A stretch of DNA of 6,453 bases from an uncultured Brachyspira sp. (GTDB lineage: Bacteria > Spirochaetota > Brachyspiria > Brachyspirales > Brachyspiraceae), in assembly GCA_934725525.1 (NCBI GenBank), contig CAKVCG010000099.1, forward strand, positions 1 through 6,453, in the 5' to 3' direction. The translations under genes and the position numbers were made by a program. Numbering within the stretch: position 1 is the first letter of the stretch; each line of letters opens with the position of its first letter. The notes under the pieces were generated by a model. That model made no database searches. It was not told the DNA's origin and saw only the letters and a program-made list of their open reading frames with translations. Shown one piece after another: positions 1 through 6,041 of the stretch.

Positions 1-2051
1 CTCAAAGAATATTTTCCGCCTCTATTGTCTATAATCTTAACTTTAACCGCATCGCCTATTTTAAGAATCTCTTCAACATTCATAACTCTTTTATAAGCTA
101 ATTCCGATATATGACAAAGCCCTTCCACTCCTGGCAATATTTCAACAAAAGCTCCGAATTCTTTAATATCTTTAACGACTCCGTCATATACTTCTCCTAC
201 TTCAGGGTCTTTAACATAGGAATTAATTAAATTTATAGTTTTTTCCAATGTAGGACTATCTGGCGCAAATATATTTACGACTCCGCTGTCTTGTATTTCT
301 ACGTCGCTTCCAGTCGCGTCAATTATGGATTTAATATTTTTTCCTCCAGGACCGATTAAAATTCTAATTTTATCTGGATTGACTCCAATCATTTTGAATT
401 TAGGAGCGAATTCGGATATTTCGGCAGGATTCGATATTGTGGCATCAATTTTATCCAGAATAAAGAATCTAGCTTTTTTAGCCTGTTCTAAAGCTTCTTT
501 TAATATTTGAGTCGATATTCCCGTAAGTTTTATATCGAGCTGAAAAGCCGTTATTCCTTTTCTAGTTCCCGCAACCTTAAAATCCATATCTCCCAAATGG
601 TCTTCGACTCCTTGAATATCGGTTAATATTTTATATCCGTCTTTATATGTGGCAAGTCCCATAGCGATTCCAGCGACGCTTGAATTGAGAGGAACTCCAG
701 CGGATAACAAAGACATTGTTGACGCGCAGATTGTAGCCATAGAAGAAGAACCGTTGCTTTCCAATATTTCGGCGACAACTCTTATAGTATATGGAAATTT
801 ATCTTTTGAAGGCAAAACGGCGTTAAATGAGCGTTCGGCTAAATTTCCATGTCCAATCTCTCTTCTTCCCGGCGCTCCGTATCTTCCAACTTCTCCGACT
901 GAAAAAGGCGGAAAATTATAATGAAGCATGAAAGTTTTATTGTCTTTTCCGTAAATATCGTCCATCAATTGGGAGTCTTTCTCGCTTCCCAAAGTAACTA
1001 TAGATAAGCATTGAGTTTGTCCGCGTGTGAATAATCCCGAACCATGAACTCTCGGAATCAAATTTACCATAGTGTCAATCGGTCGTATTTCGTCCAAAGC
1101 TCTTCCGTCTGGGCGCATTCCTTTTTCAACTATCGCTTCTCTAACAATTTCTTCTTCTATAGAATGACAAATTCCTTTAACTTGAGCGATTAATTTTTCG
1201 TCTTCCGTTTTCGTTTTAATATATTCTTCTATTTCGTTAAAGGCGTTGTCCATGCTTTCGTTTCGTTTGGTTTTATCAGGATTATAATTCGCTTCCGTTA
1301 TTTTTTCTCTTCCGTATTCATTAACTATGCCAACCAAATCTTTATCGAATTCAAATAATTCCTGCTCAATCTTTTGAGTTCCGCAAAGATTAGCCATTTC
1401 GTTTTGAATATCAATATATTTTTGCATTTCTTTATGAGCAAGTTCTATAGCGCCTATAAAAACTTCTTCGGAAACTTCTTTAGCTTCTCCTTCAATCATC
1501 AATATAGCGTCTTTGCTTCCCGCTACTATAATATCCAAATCGCTTTTTAAAAGCTCGCTGTTTTTTGGATTTACAATATATTCTCCGTTAATATATCCTA
1601 TTCTAACCGCCGCGACAGGTCCGCCGAAAGGAATCCATGAAATAGTAAGCGCAGCGCTTGAAGCTATCAAAGCCAAAGCGTCCGTTGGCATATCGGAATC
1701 TACCGAAAGAACGGTTGGAATTACCTGAACCTCGTTTCTAAAACCTTCGGGGAATAAAGGTCTTAAAGGTCTGTCTATTATTCTAGATATTAATATTTCT
1801 TTATCTCTCGGTTTTCCTTCTCTTTTCAAAAATCCGCCGGGAATTTTTCCTCCAGCGTAATATTTTTCGTTATAATTTACCGTTAGAGGAAAAAAATCCG
1901 ATTCTAAATTCGGCTCTTTAGCGGCGACAACCGTAGCCAATATTGTGGTATTTCCAAGTCTCAAAGTTACCGCGCCATGAGCTTGTTTTGCCAAAAGCCC
2001 CGTTTCTAATATCAATTCCTCTCCACAAAATGAACTTTTTACCGTTATCAT
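1..2051 (-). CDS. pnp: Polynucleotide phosphorylase (PNPase), C-terminus cut by window edge
   Basis: Phosphorolytic 3'-to-5' exoribonuclease that releases nucleoside diphosphates during mRNA decay; it acts in the cytoplasm as a trimer. The frame is open for 683 codons from ATG at 2051 and leaves the window without a stop. Domains in order: first RNase PH-like core with FFPLTVNY at residues 53-60, followed by the conserved YAGGKIPGGF stretch; a linker; second core with HGSGLFTRG near 336-344 and DHLGDMDFKVAG near 484-495, whose Asp484 and Asp490 match the catalytic Asp486/Asp492 of the E. coli enzyme; KH domain with the GPGG loop at 567-570; and an S1 domain from about residue 619 (FGAFVEILPG). 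Family proteins are about 690-710 aa, so only some 10-30 residues are missing. The start is supported by AAAAGGAG at 2061-2068, 9 nt upstream. It lies 111 nt downstream of rpsO, the usual gene order. All key motifs are intact. Identification is secure. Confidence 0.98.
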   Translation of the reverse strand, partial: MITVKSSFCGEELILETGLLAKQAHGAVTLRLGNTTILATVVAAKEPNLESDFFPLTVNYNEKYYAGGKIPGGFLKREGKPRDKEILISRIIDRPLRPLFPEGFRNEVQVIPTVLSVDSDMPTDALALIASSAALTISWIPFGGPVAAVRIGYINGEYIVNPKNSELLKSDLDIIVAGSKDAILMIEGEAKEVSEEVFIGAIELAHKEMQKYIDIQNEMANLCGTQKIEQELFEFDKDLVGIVNEYGREKITEANYNPDKTKRNESMDNAFNEIEEYIKTKTEDEKLIAQVKGICHSIEEEIVREAIVEKGMRPDGRALDEIRPIDTMVNLIPRVHGSGLFTRGQTQCLSIVTLGSEKDSQLMDDIYGKDNKTFMLHYNFPPFSVGEVGRYGAPGRREIGHGNLAERSFNAVLPSKDKFPYTIRVVAEILESNGSSSMATICASTMSLLSAGVPLNSSVAGIAMGLATYKDGYKILTDIQGVEDHLGDMDFKVAGTRKGITAFQLDIKLTGISTQILKEALEQAKKARFFILDKIDATISNPAEISEFAPKFKMIGVNPDKIRILIGPGGKNIKSIIDATGSDVEIQDSGVVNIFAPDSPTLEKTINLINSYVKDPEVGEVYDGVVKDIKEFGAFVEILPGVEGLCHISELAYKRVMNVEEILKIGDAVKVKIIDNRGGKYSL

Positions 2052-2123
2052 TATAGTCTACTCCTTTTATACATTTATACGATTAAAACAAATCAAACAA
2101 AATACCAAAAAGATTAAAGAAAA

Positions 2124-2161
2124 TTTTAATATTATAGATAGTAATAAAAACAATATTAAAA
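2124..2161 (-). other. A/U-only stem-loop between rpsO and pnp
   Basis: Two perfect 10-nt complementary arms, TTTTAATATT at 2124-2133 and AATATTAAAA at 2152-2161, flank an 18-nt loop. The hairpin begins one base after the rpsO stop codon in the mRNA. It holds no G-C pair and is followed by TTTTCTTT rather than a clean U-run, so it is a poor intrinsic terminator. In E. coli the rpsO-pnp junction holds a leaky terminator and RNase III processing hairpins; a processing or attenuation role here is inference by analogy. No convincing separate pnp promoter is visible in the gap. The best match is a TATAAA just upstream of the pnp ribosome site, without a good -35. Confidence 0.45.
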
Positions 2162-2162
2162 A

Positions 2163-2432
2163 TTATTTTCTTAATTTTAATTTTTGTATAAGATTTTTAT
2201 AAGCTTCTATATCGACTCTTCTTAAATAGTTAAGAAGTTTTCTTCTTTTAGCGACCATTTTTAGAAGCCCCATCCTCGAATGATTATCTTTAGTATGAGT
2301 TTGAAAATGCCCTTTCAAATAGGTTATTCGGTTTGTCAAAAGCGCTATTTGAACTTCCGCAGAACCCGTGTCCTTTTCATTTTTACCAAACTCTTTGATT
2401 ATTTTCGATTTTTCTTCCGCCGTTATAGACAT
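2163..2432 (-). CDS. rpsO: 30S ribosomal protein S15
   Basis: Small-subunit protein that binds the central domain of 16S rRNA early in 30S assembly and contributes to a bridge with the 50S subunit. The product is 89 aa, the normal family length. It has the S15 signature: the region around residues 46-70 contains [19 protein letters not shown] followed by LLNYL, and the N-terminal helix region has [15 protein letters not shown]. The start at 2432 has AAAAGGAG at 2438-2445, 5 nt upstream, and that ribosome site lies inside the last codons of ribF. The reading frame overlaps the end of ribF by 10 nt, which suggests translational coupling. In many bacteria S15 represses its own mRNA through the leader; here that leader would be ribF coding sequence, so any autoregulatory structure would have to form there (inference). 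Identification is secure. Confidence 0.98.
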   Translation of the reverse strand: MSITAEEKSKIIKEFGKNEKDTGSAEVQIALLTNRITYLKGHFQTHTKDNHSRMGLLKMVAKRRKLLNYLRRVDIEAYKNLIQKLKLRK

Positions 2433-3331
2433 TTTTTCTCCTTTTTAAAAAATTCTCTGACTTTGTATTCGTCTTTTTTTAGCAGTAATTTTACTTCTTC
2501 TATAGAATTAACTTTTACATTGTCTCTTACATATTTAAGAAGCATTACGGTTAATTTTTTACCGTATATCGTTCTTGAAAAATCAAGTATATGACTTTCA
2601 ACTCTAAGTTCTTTATTAATATTGCTTATGCCAATAAAGGTGAGCGCCTTATAATATTTGTCTCCGTTTCCAATTTTTACAAGCGAACTATAAACGCCCA
2701 TTTTAGGAATAAAAATATTATTTGGAATTTCCAAATTTGCGGTCGGATATCCTATCTTTCTACCCAAGGCGTTTCCATGAACTATTTTCCCGCTTATCGT
2801 ATATTCTCTCCCGAGCATTTTATTAGCGTCTTTTATTTTGCCGTTTGAAAGACAATCTCTTATAGAGGAACTCGATATTCTGTTTTTATTATAATTAAGA
2901 AATTTAATTACGTTCACTCCGATACCGCATTCTTTTGAATATTTATCCAAAAATTCTCTATTGCCTTCTCGGTTTCTGCCGAATGCAAAATCGAAACCTA
3001 CGGCTATATGTTTCATACGATAATACGCTATTAATTTATTAAAGAACTCTTTAGCTTCCATTGTATAAAATTCTGGCAAAAAGTCAATAACTATTATATA
3101 GTCAATTCTCAATTCTTTTATAAAACGAGTATTTTCTTCTATGTTGTAAATAGATAAATTTCTTTTCTTTATTAGAATAGCAATTGAAATAAGATTGTTT
3201 TTTTTAGCGTAATTAACGGTATATTTTAAAAGTTTTTGATGCCCTTTATGAACGCCGTCAAATTTCCCTATTGTTACAACGCTCCCTTTTTTCAAATCTA
3301 TATGACAAAATTCGTTAATAACTTTACTCAT
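2423..3331 (-). CDS. ribF: Bifunctional riboflavin kinase / FMN adenylyltransferase
   Basis: Converts riboflavin to FMN and then FAD with ATP, in the cytoplasm. The 302-aa length matches the bifunctional family. The N-terminal FAD synthetase domain shows the nucleotidyltransferase motif FDGVHKGH at residues 24-31, [13 protein letters not shown] at 111-123 and ISSSSIR at 152-158. The C-terminal riboflavin kinase domain shows [19 protein letters not shown] at 181-199, PKMGVYSS at 209-216 and a VESHILDF segment near 244-251, whose Glu245 occupies the usual catalytic-base position. The stretch just before it ([11 protein letters not shown]) lacks the Pro-Thr usually found in the IGxRPTF-like motif, a moderate divergence. 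The start is set by the conserved N-terminus; the ribosome site is weak (a GGA about 12 nt upstream). It is 29 nt after the membrane gene and overlaps rpsO by 10 nt. Identification is secure. Confidence 0.96.
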   Translation of the reverse strand: MSKVINEFCHIDLKKGSVVTIGKFDGVHKGHQKLLKYTVNYAKKNNLISIAILIKKRNLSIYNIEENTRFIKELRIDYIIVIDFLPEFYTMEAKEFFNKLIAYYRMKHIAVGFDFAFGRNREGNREFLDKYSKECGIGVNVIKFLNYNKNRISSSSIRDCLSNGKIKDANKMLGREYTISGKIVHGNALGRKIGYPTANLEIPNNIFIPKMGVYSSLVKIGNGDKYYKALTFIGISNINKELRVESHILDFSRTIYGKKLTVMLLKYVRDNVKVNSIEEVKLLLKKDEYKVREFFKKEKKCL

Positions 3332-3360
3332 TTTATTTTTTATTCCAAATCGTTCAATCG

Positions 3361-4305
3361 CTATTTAAATGTCCTCTTAAAAATAAAAGAAAGCATAATC
3401 GTAAATACGGCTATAAAGTATATGAAAGCGGTTATATTCCAAAAATTTAAATTGCTCATAACTCTGTTAGCGACCGTAAAAATAATTTGCAAAATACAAT
3501 ATATAAGAAAACCGCTCAATATATTATGATATACATATTTTTTTGAAGAAAAAGCCGAACCGAGCATATAAAGAGAAAAAAGTATAATAAAAAATTGACT
3601 AAATAAAATAACTATCACATAAATTTGCGGATTATCGGATATAAAATACCTTAACGAAAGATTTATAAACGGAATCAAATTAAATCCGAAAACTATATTT
3701 TTTGAAATATCCGACAAATAACCGAATATTGAATCCCTTTTTATTTCAACCGAATCTTTATCTTCTAAAACCGTTCCATTAATTTCTTTGATATCGAACA
3801 TAGAAATTACTTCATTTGAAACATATATATAATCCGCAAAATACACTTTATTTCCAGCATAAGTGTCTATGAGTATTCCGTTTTTATATCCGTTGTCCAA
3901 TAATTTATTATTCGCTTTTATTATATATTTGTCAACTTTAGTAAATGTTTTTTCGTTTATATCCAAAAAAGTATTTTCGTTTCTTAAATATTCAATTTCA
4001 TGTTTGCTGATTAAAACATAAATCGGATAAGAAATTATAATAACAGACAAAAGTCCTATAGTCAAAGCCGTCGCGAGATAGCCTCTCAATTTATTTAAAG
4101 TTCCGACAAATATTATTGAAATTATTGACGAAACTACAAAAACATAAAACAAATAATTTTGAATAAACCTAACGATTAAATTTATATTAAAATCCTTAAG
4201 CAAAACATTAGCGTCTACTACTCTAAACAAATAGATACAAAAAAATATTACAAAAAATATAATAAAAATTTTAAATAGATTAAATAAATTTCCAAGCAGT
4301 TTCAT
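3361..4305 (-). CDS. Multi-pass inner-membrane protein of unknown function (possible divergent LptF/LptG-like permease)
   Basis: I do not recognise this 314-aa protein by primary sequence. It has three hydrophobic segments near residues 8-28, 45-68 and 75-98, a mostly polar region from about 99 to 198 rich in Lys, Asp, Glu and Asn, then hydrophobic segments near 200-220 (weak), 226-248, 256-279 and 285-308, ending in a basic tail (FKRTFK). There is no signal peptide distinct from the first membrane segment. The layout of three N-terminal spans, one soluble domain and about three C-terminal spans recalls LptF/LptG, the lipopolysaccharide-export permease subunits. Those are usually 350-400 aa with a larger soluble domain, so this is only a topology-based suggestion. 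It is the first gene of the run leading into ribF, rpsO and pnp. No Shine-Dalgarno sequence precedes the ATG, and a promoter lies almost on it. That the gene is real is well supported by length and membrane pattern; its function is unknown. Confidence 0.8.
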   Translation of the reverse strand: MKLLGNLFNLFKIFIIFFVIFFCIYLFRVVDANVLLKDFNINLIVRFIQNYLFYVFVVSSIISIIFVGTLNKLRGYLATALTIGLLSVIIISYPIYVLISKHEIEYLRNENTFLDINEKTFTKVDKYIIKANNKLLDNGYKNGILIDTYAGNKVYFADYIYVSNEVISMFDIKEINGTVLEDKDSVEIKRDSIFGYLSDISKNIVFGFNLIPFINLSLRYFISDNPQIYVIVILFSQFFIILFSLYMLGSAFSSKKYVYHNILSGFLIYCILQIIFTVANRVMSNLNFWNITAFIYFIAVFTIMLSFIFKRTFK

Positions 4306-4312
4306 AGATATA

Positions 4313-4341
4313 ATATTATATTATAAAAAATAAAAATTCAA
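4313..4341 (-). promoter_or_regulatory. Candidate promoter of the membrane-ribF-rpsO-pnp unit
   Basis: Read leftward, TTGAAT (4341-4336) is followed after 17 nt by TAATAT (4318-4313); an overlapping TATAAT (4320-4315) sits at a 15-nt spacing. Only 7-9 nt separate these -10 candidates from the ATG at 4305, so transcription would begin at or very near the start codon. The local sequence is almost pure A/T, which raises the chance of a random match. Confidence 0.45.
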
Positions 4342-4407
4342 GCCTAAAATATAATATTAATTTAATTATTATAATAAAAAATTTTTCGTCAAAATTAAAA
4401 ATCTCTC

Positions 4408-4440
4408 TTTCGTATCCGATTATATATAAGATATACGAAA
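4408..4440. repeat. Inverted repeat, 8-bp arms
   Basis: TTTCGTAT at 4408-4415 is perfectly complementary to ATACGAAA at 4433-4440, with a 17-nt A/T-rich loop. It is not followed by a T-run immediately on either strand, so it does not look like a standard terminator. It lies between the two divergent units. Its role is unknown; it could be a protein-binding site. Confidence 0.35.
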
Positions 4441-4518
4441 TAAAAGGAGCGACTCCGCAAAAGAAAACAAAGATTATAATTGGAATTTTGAAAAATAAAA
4501 ACCTCCATTTTTAACCCC

Positions 4519-4559
4519 ATACTTTTAAAGTATAGATAACCATAACAAAAAAGTATTTG
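4519..4559 (+). repeat. 41-bp intergenic element, copy A
   Basis: This segment aligns without gaps to 6042-6082, with 35 of 41 positions identical. It begins with ATACTTTTAAAG and ends with ATAACAAAAAAGTATTTG. ATACTTTT (4519-4526) and AAAAGTAT (4549-4556) form 8-bp inverted arms around a 22-nt centre, and the arm and loop lengths are the same in both copies. A second, shorter dyad (ATACTT-TTA-AAGTAT, 4519-4533) is specific to this copy. The final TTG is the start of a TTGACT -35-like hexamer. The shared geometry beside promoters suggests an operator or a dispersed regulatory repeat. Confidence 0.55.
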
Positions 4560-4584
4560 ACTAATAGAAAACTTATATTAAAAT
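4557..4584 (+). promoter_or_regulatory. Candidate upstream promoter P1 of the alcohol dehydrogenase
   Basis: TTGACT (4557-4562) and TAAAAT (4579-4584) are separated by 16 nt. The -35 begins with the last three bases of the 41-bp element, so a protein bound to that element would contact or block polymerase. Transcription would run through the second promoter into the dehydrogenase leader. Such A/T-rich sequence gives false positives, so confidence is modest. Confidence 0.35.
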
Positions 4585-4618
4585 TAATTCAAAAATAATA
4601 AAAATTAGAAATTATATA

Positions 4619-4649
4619 TTGACTTTGGAGTTAACTTCAATGTTATAAT
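4619..4649 (+). promoter_or_regulatory. MerR-type promoter P2 of the alcohol dehydrogenase
   Basis: TTGACT (4619-4624) and a perfect TATAAT (4644-4649) are separated by 19 nt, longer than the 17-nt optimum. The spacer is filled by a palindrome centred on GTTAAC. Over-long spacers with an internal dyad are the hallmark of promoters activated by MerR-family regulators, which twist the DNA to realign the two hexamers. Transcription would start near 4656, giving a leader of roughly 70 nt. The regulator itself is not in this window. Confidence 0.75.
4625..4640. promoter_or_regulatory. MerR-family-like operator palindrome
   Basis: TTGGAGTTAACTTCAA reads the same on the opposite strand except for one symmetric pair (4628/4637). 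Adding the outer AC (4622-4623) and GT (4642-4643) extends the dyad to 22 bp with one further mismatched pair. From memory, the GAGTTAACT-like core resembles sites of the NmlR/AdhR branch of MerR regulators, which often control aldehyde and alcohol dehydrogenase genes; that resemblance is not checked here. Confidence 0.65.
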
Positions 4650-4670
4650 ATAAAAAATAATTAAATTTCA

Positions 4671-4711
4671 AGATGCCAAGACGACTGTCCGCAGAAGCGA
4701 GGCATGTCTAA
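4671..4711 (+). other. G+C-rich structured leader with a 12-codon upstream ORF
   Basis: This part of the dehydrogenase 5' leader is about 58% G+C over the ORF, against nearly pure A/T upstream. ATGCC (4673-4677) can pair with GGCAT (4701-4705). AGAC (4679-4682), inside that loop, can pair with GTCT (4706-4709) just outside it, a possible H-type pseudoknot. CGC-AGAA-GCG (4690-4699) is a small inner hairpin. An ATG at 4673 opens a 12-codon frame (MPRRLSAEARHV) that stops at 4709-4711, a few bases before the AAGGAG of the main gene. It has no ribosome site, so it may not be translated. Confidence 0.4.
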
Positions 4712-4728
4712 GGCGAAGGAGAAAAAAG

Positions 4729-5901
4729 ATGCTTGGAAATTTCACTTATTGTAATCCGACAAAATTATATTTCGGAAAGGAAGCTCTCAAATGGCTTAAT
4801 AAAGAGTTGCCTAAATACGGCAAGAATGTTTTGCTCGTTTACGGCGGAGGTTCTATTAAGAAAAACGGAATCTATGACGAGGTTGTCAAAATTCTTAAAG
4901 AGAATGGAAAAGAAGTTTTTGAGGATGCGGGAGTTATGCCAAATCCTACGGTTGAAAAACTAAACGAAGGCGTGGAGAGAGCGCGAAAATCTAAAGCGGA
5001 TTTTATTTTAGCGGTTGGAGGCGGTTCGGTTTGCGATTACGCTAAAGCGGTTTCCGTTTCGGTAAATTGTAAAGAAGACGCTTGGGAAAAATATTTTATT
5101 CGTTTTGAAGATGTCGACAAATACACAAAAATCATTCCTGTAGGATGCGTTTTGACAATGGTTGGAACGGGAAGCGAAATGAATGGAGGCTCGGTTATAA
5201 CAAATCATTCTCAAAAATTAAAAATCGGGCATGTTTTCGGAGAAGAAGTGTTTCCTAAATTTTCAATATTGAATCCCGAATATACTTTTACTTTGCCAAA
5301 ATATCAAATGGTTTCGGGAATTTACGATATAATGTCGCATATTTTAGAGCAATATTTTTCGGGAACTGACGATAACACTTCCGATTATATTATGGAAGGA
5401 CTTTTAAAATCTCTTATTCACAGCGCCGAAATTGCAATTGAAAATCCAAAAGATTATGAAGCAAGAAGCAATATTATGTGGACGGCTACTTGGGCTTTAA
5501 ATACATTAGTCGCAAAAGGAAAAACTCAAGATTGGGAAGTTCACATGCTCGGGCAAAGCGTTGGCGCGCATACGGACGCTACGCATGGAATGACGCTTTC
5601 GGCGGTTTCTATTCCTTACTATCGTTTCATTCTTCCTTACGGAGTCGAAAAGTTTAAAAGATACGCCGTAAATGTTTGGAATGTAAATCCAGAAAATAAA
5701 TCGGATAAAGAAATTGCCGAAGAAGGTTTGAATAAAATGGAAGCTTGGATGAAAAAAATCGGGCTTGTGATGAATATATCCGAACTTGGCGCAAAAGAAG
5801 ATATGCTTGACGGCATGGTTAAAAGCACATTGACTATGGAAGGCGGTTATAAAATTCTTAATAAAGACGATATTAAAGCGATATTGAAAGCGAGTCTTTA
5901 A
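4729..5901 (+). CDS. Iron-containing (group III) alcohol dehydrogenase, butanol dehydrogenase/YqhD type
   Basis: Cytoplasmic NAD(P)H-dependent enzyme that interconverts alcohols with aldehydes; in anaerobes this family reduces aldehydes to discharge reducing power or detoxify them. The product is 390 aa, the usual length. The N-terminal nucleotide-binding domain shows YGGGSIKKNG at residues 38-47 and GGGSVCDYAK at 97-106, where most relatives have GGGSxxDxAK; then comes TGSEMN at 147-152. The metal site is complete: Asp200 and His204 in GIYDIMSH, His272, and His286 in ATHGMTLS, with the same spacings as Asp194, His198, His267 and His281 of E. coli YqhD. The YGGGS loop is like that of NADPH-using YqhD/BdhA enzymes, so NADP(H) preference is plausible but inferred. 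The start is supported by AAGGAG at 4716-4721, 7 nt upstream. It appears monocistronic: a regulated promoter precedes it and a terminator follows. The exact substrate cannot be told from sequence. Confidence 0.95.
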   Translation: MLGNFTYCNPTKLYFGKEALKWLNKELPKYGKNVLLVYGGGSIKKNGIYDEVVKILKENGKEVFEDAGVMPNPTVEKLNEGVERARKSKADFILAVGGGSVCDYAKAVSVSVNCKEDAWEKYFIRFEDVDKYTKIIPVGCVLTMVGTGSEMNGGSVITNHSQKLKIGHVFGEEVFPKFSILNPEYTFTLPKYQMVSGIYDIMSHILEQYFSGTDDNTSDYIMEGLLKSLIHSAEIAIENPKDYEARSNIMWTATWALNTLVAKGKTQDWEVHMLGQSVGAHTDATHGMTLSAVSIPYYRFILPYGVEKFKRYAVNVWNVNPENKSDKEIAEEGLNKMEAWMKKIGLVMNISELGAKEDMLDGMVKSTLTMEGGYKILNKDDIKAILKASL

Positions 5902-5974
5902 TAAGTTTAACCCAAATTTTTTAAGACAATAGTTTTAAATTTTTTCATATTTTTTAGTCCTTAAGTTTTACATG

Positions 5975-6006
5975 TTGCCTCGTAATTCTGCGGGGCAATC
6001 TTTTTA
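5975..6006 (+). terminator. Intrinsic terminator of the alcohol dehydrogenase
   Basis: TTGCCTCG (5975-5982) pairs with CGGGGCAA (5991-5998) through 8 bp including one U-G wobble, with an 8-nt loop. TCTTTTTAT follows directly. It lies 73 nt after the stop codon and is by far the most G+C-rich part of that gap, so it should end the dehydrogenase transcript before the next units. Confidence 0.85.
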
Positions 6007-6041
6007 TATTGTTTATATTAAAAAATTAAATAGTTTTAGCA

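Larger units (their letters stand above)
4306..4728. other. Divergent intergenic region with regulatory sites
   Basis: This 423-nt stretch separates the leftward membrane-ribF-rpsO-pnp unit from the rightward alcohol dehydrogenase. I see no convincing gene in it. It holds a leftward promoter near 4313-4341, an inverted repeat at 4408-4440, a Shine-Dalgarno-like AAAAGGAG at 4442-4449 with no start codon at a usable distance, the 41-bp element copy A at 4519-4559, two candidate rightward promoters, and a G+C-rich leader from about 4671 to the dehydrogenase start. Confidence 0.8.

Noticed and set aside
325..1728. Plus-strand open frames at 325-510, 649-921 and 1513-1728
   Set aside because: They lie wholly opposite the motif-rich pnp coding sequence, lack ribosome sites, and their peptides resemble no family I know.
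1..2051. pnp as a pseudogene or frameshifted gene, since no stop is visible
   Set aside because: The segments I translated across the frame, including the start, second core, KH and S1 domains, read continuously without a stop, and the motifs are intact. The missing stop is simply beyond the window edge.
2280..3529. Plus-strand open frames at 2280-2594, 2591-2848 and 3236-3529
   Set aside because: They lie antisense to rpsO, ribF and the membrane gene, and are rich in Phe, Ile and Tyr, as expected from reading A/T-rich coding DNA backwards.
4446..4456. GGAG-CGA-CTCC as a small terminator
   Set aside because: The stem has only 4 bp. On the minus strand the following TTTTATTT is short and no minus-strand gene ends there.
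4395..4508. 37-codon minus-strand frame starting MEVFIFQNSNYN
   Set aside because: It has only a GGGG-like patch upstream, uses CGG and CGC codons that look atypical for the neighbouring genes, overlaps the inverted repeat, and shows no membrane or motif pattern. It is most likely chance in A/T-rich DNA.
4306..4728. CRISPR array, tRNA or mobile-element ends in the divergent gap
   Set aside because: There are no regularly spaced direct repeats, no cloverleaf-like sequence, no transposase fragments and no target-site duplications. The two-copy 41-bp element is too short and lacks insertion-sequence features.
4733..5828. Alternate-frame and antisense open frames inside the alcohol dehydrogenase (4733-4963 plus, 5008-5214 minus, 5637-5828 minus)
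   Set aside because: The dehydrogenase frame carries all family motifs over its full length; these frames have no start signals or recognisable content.
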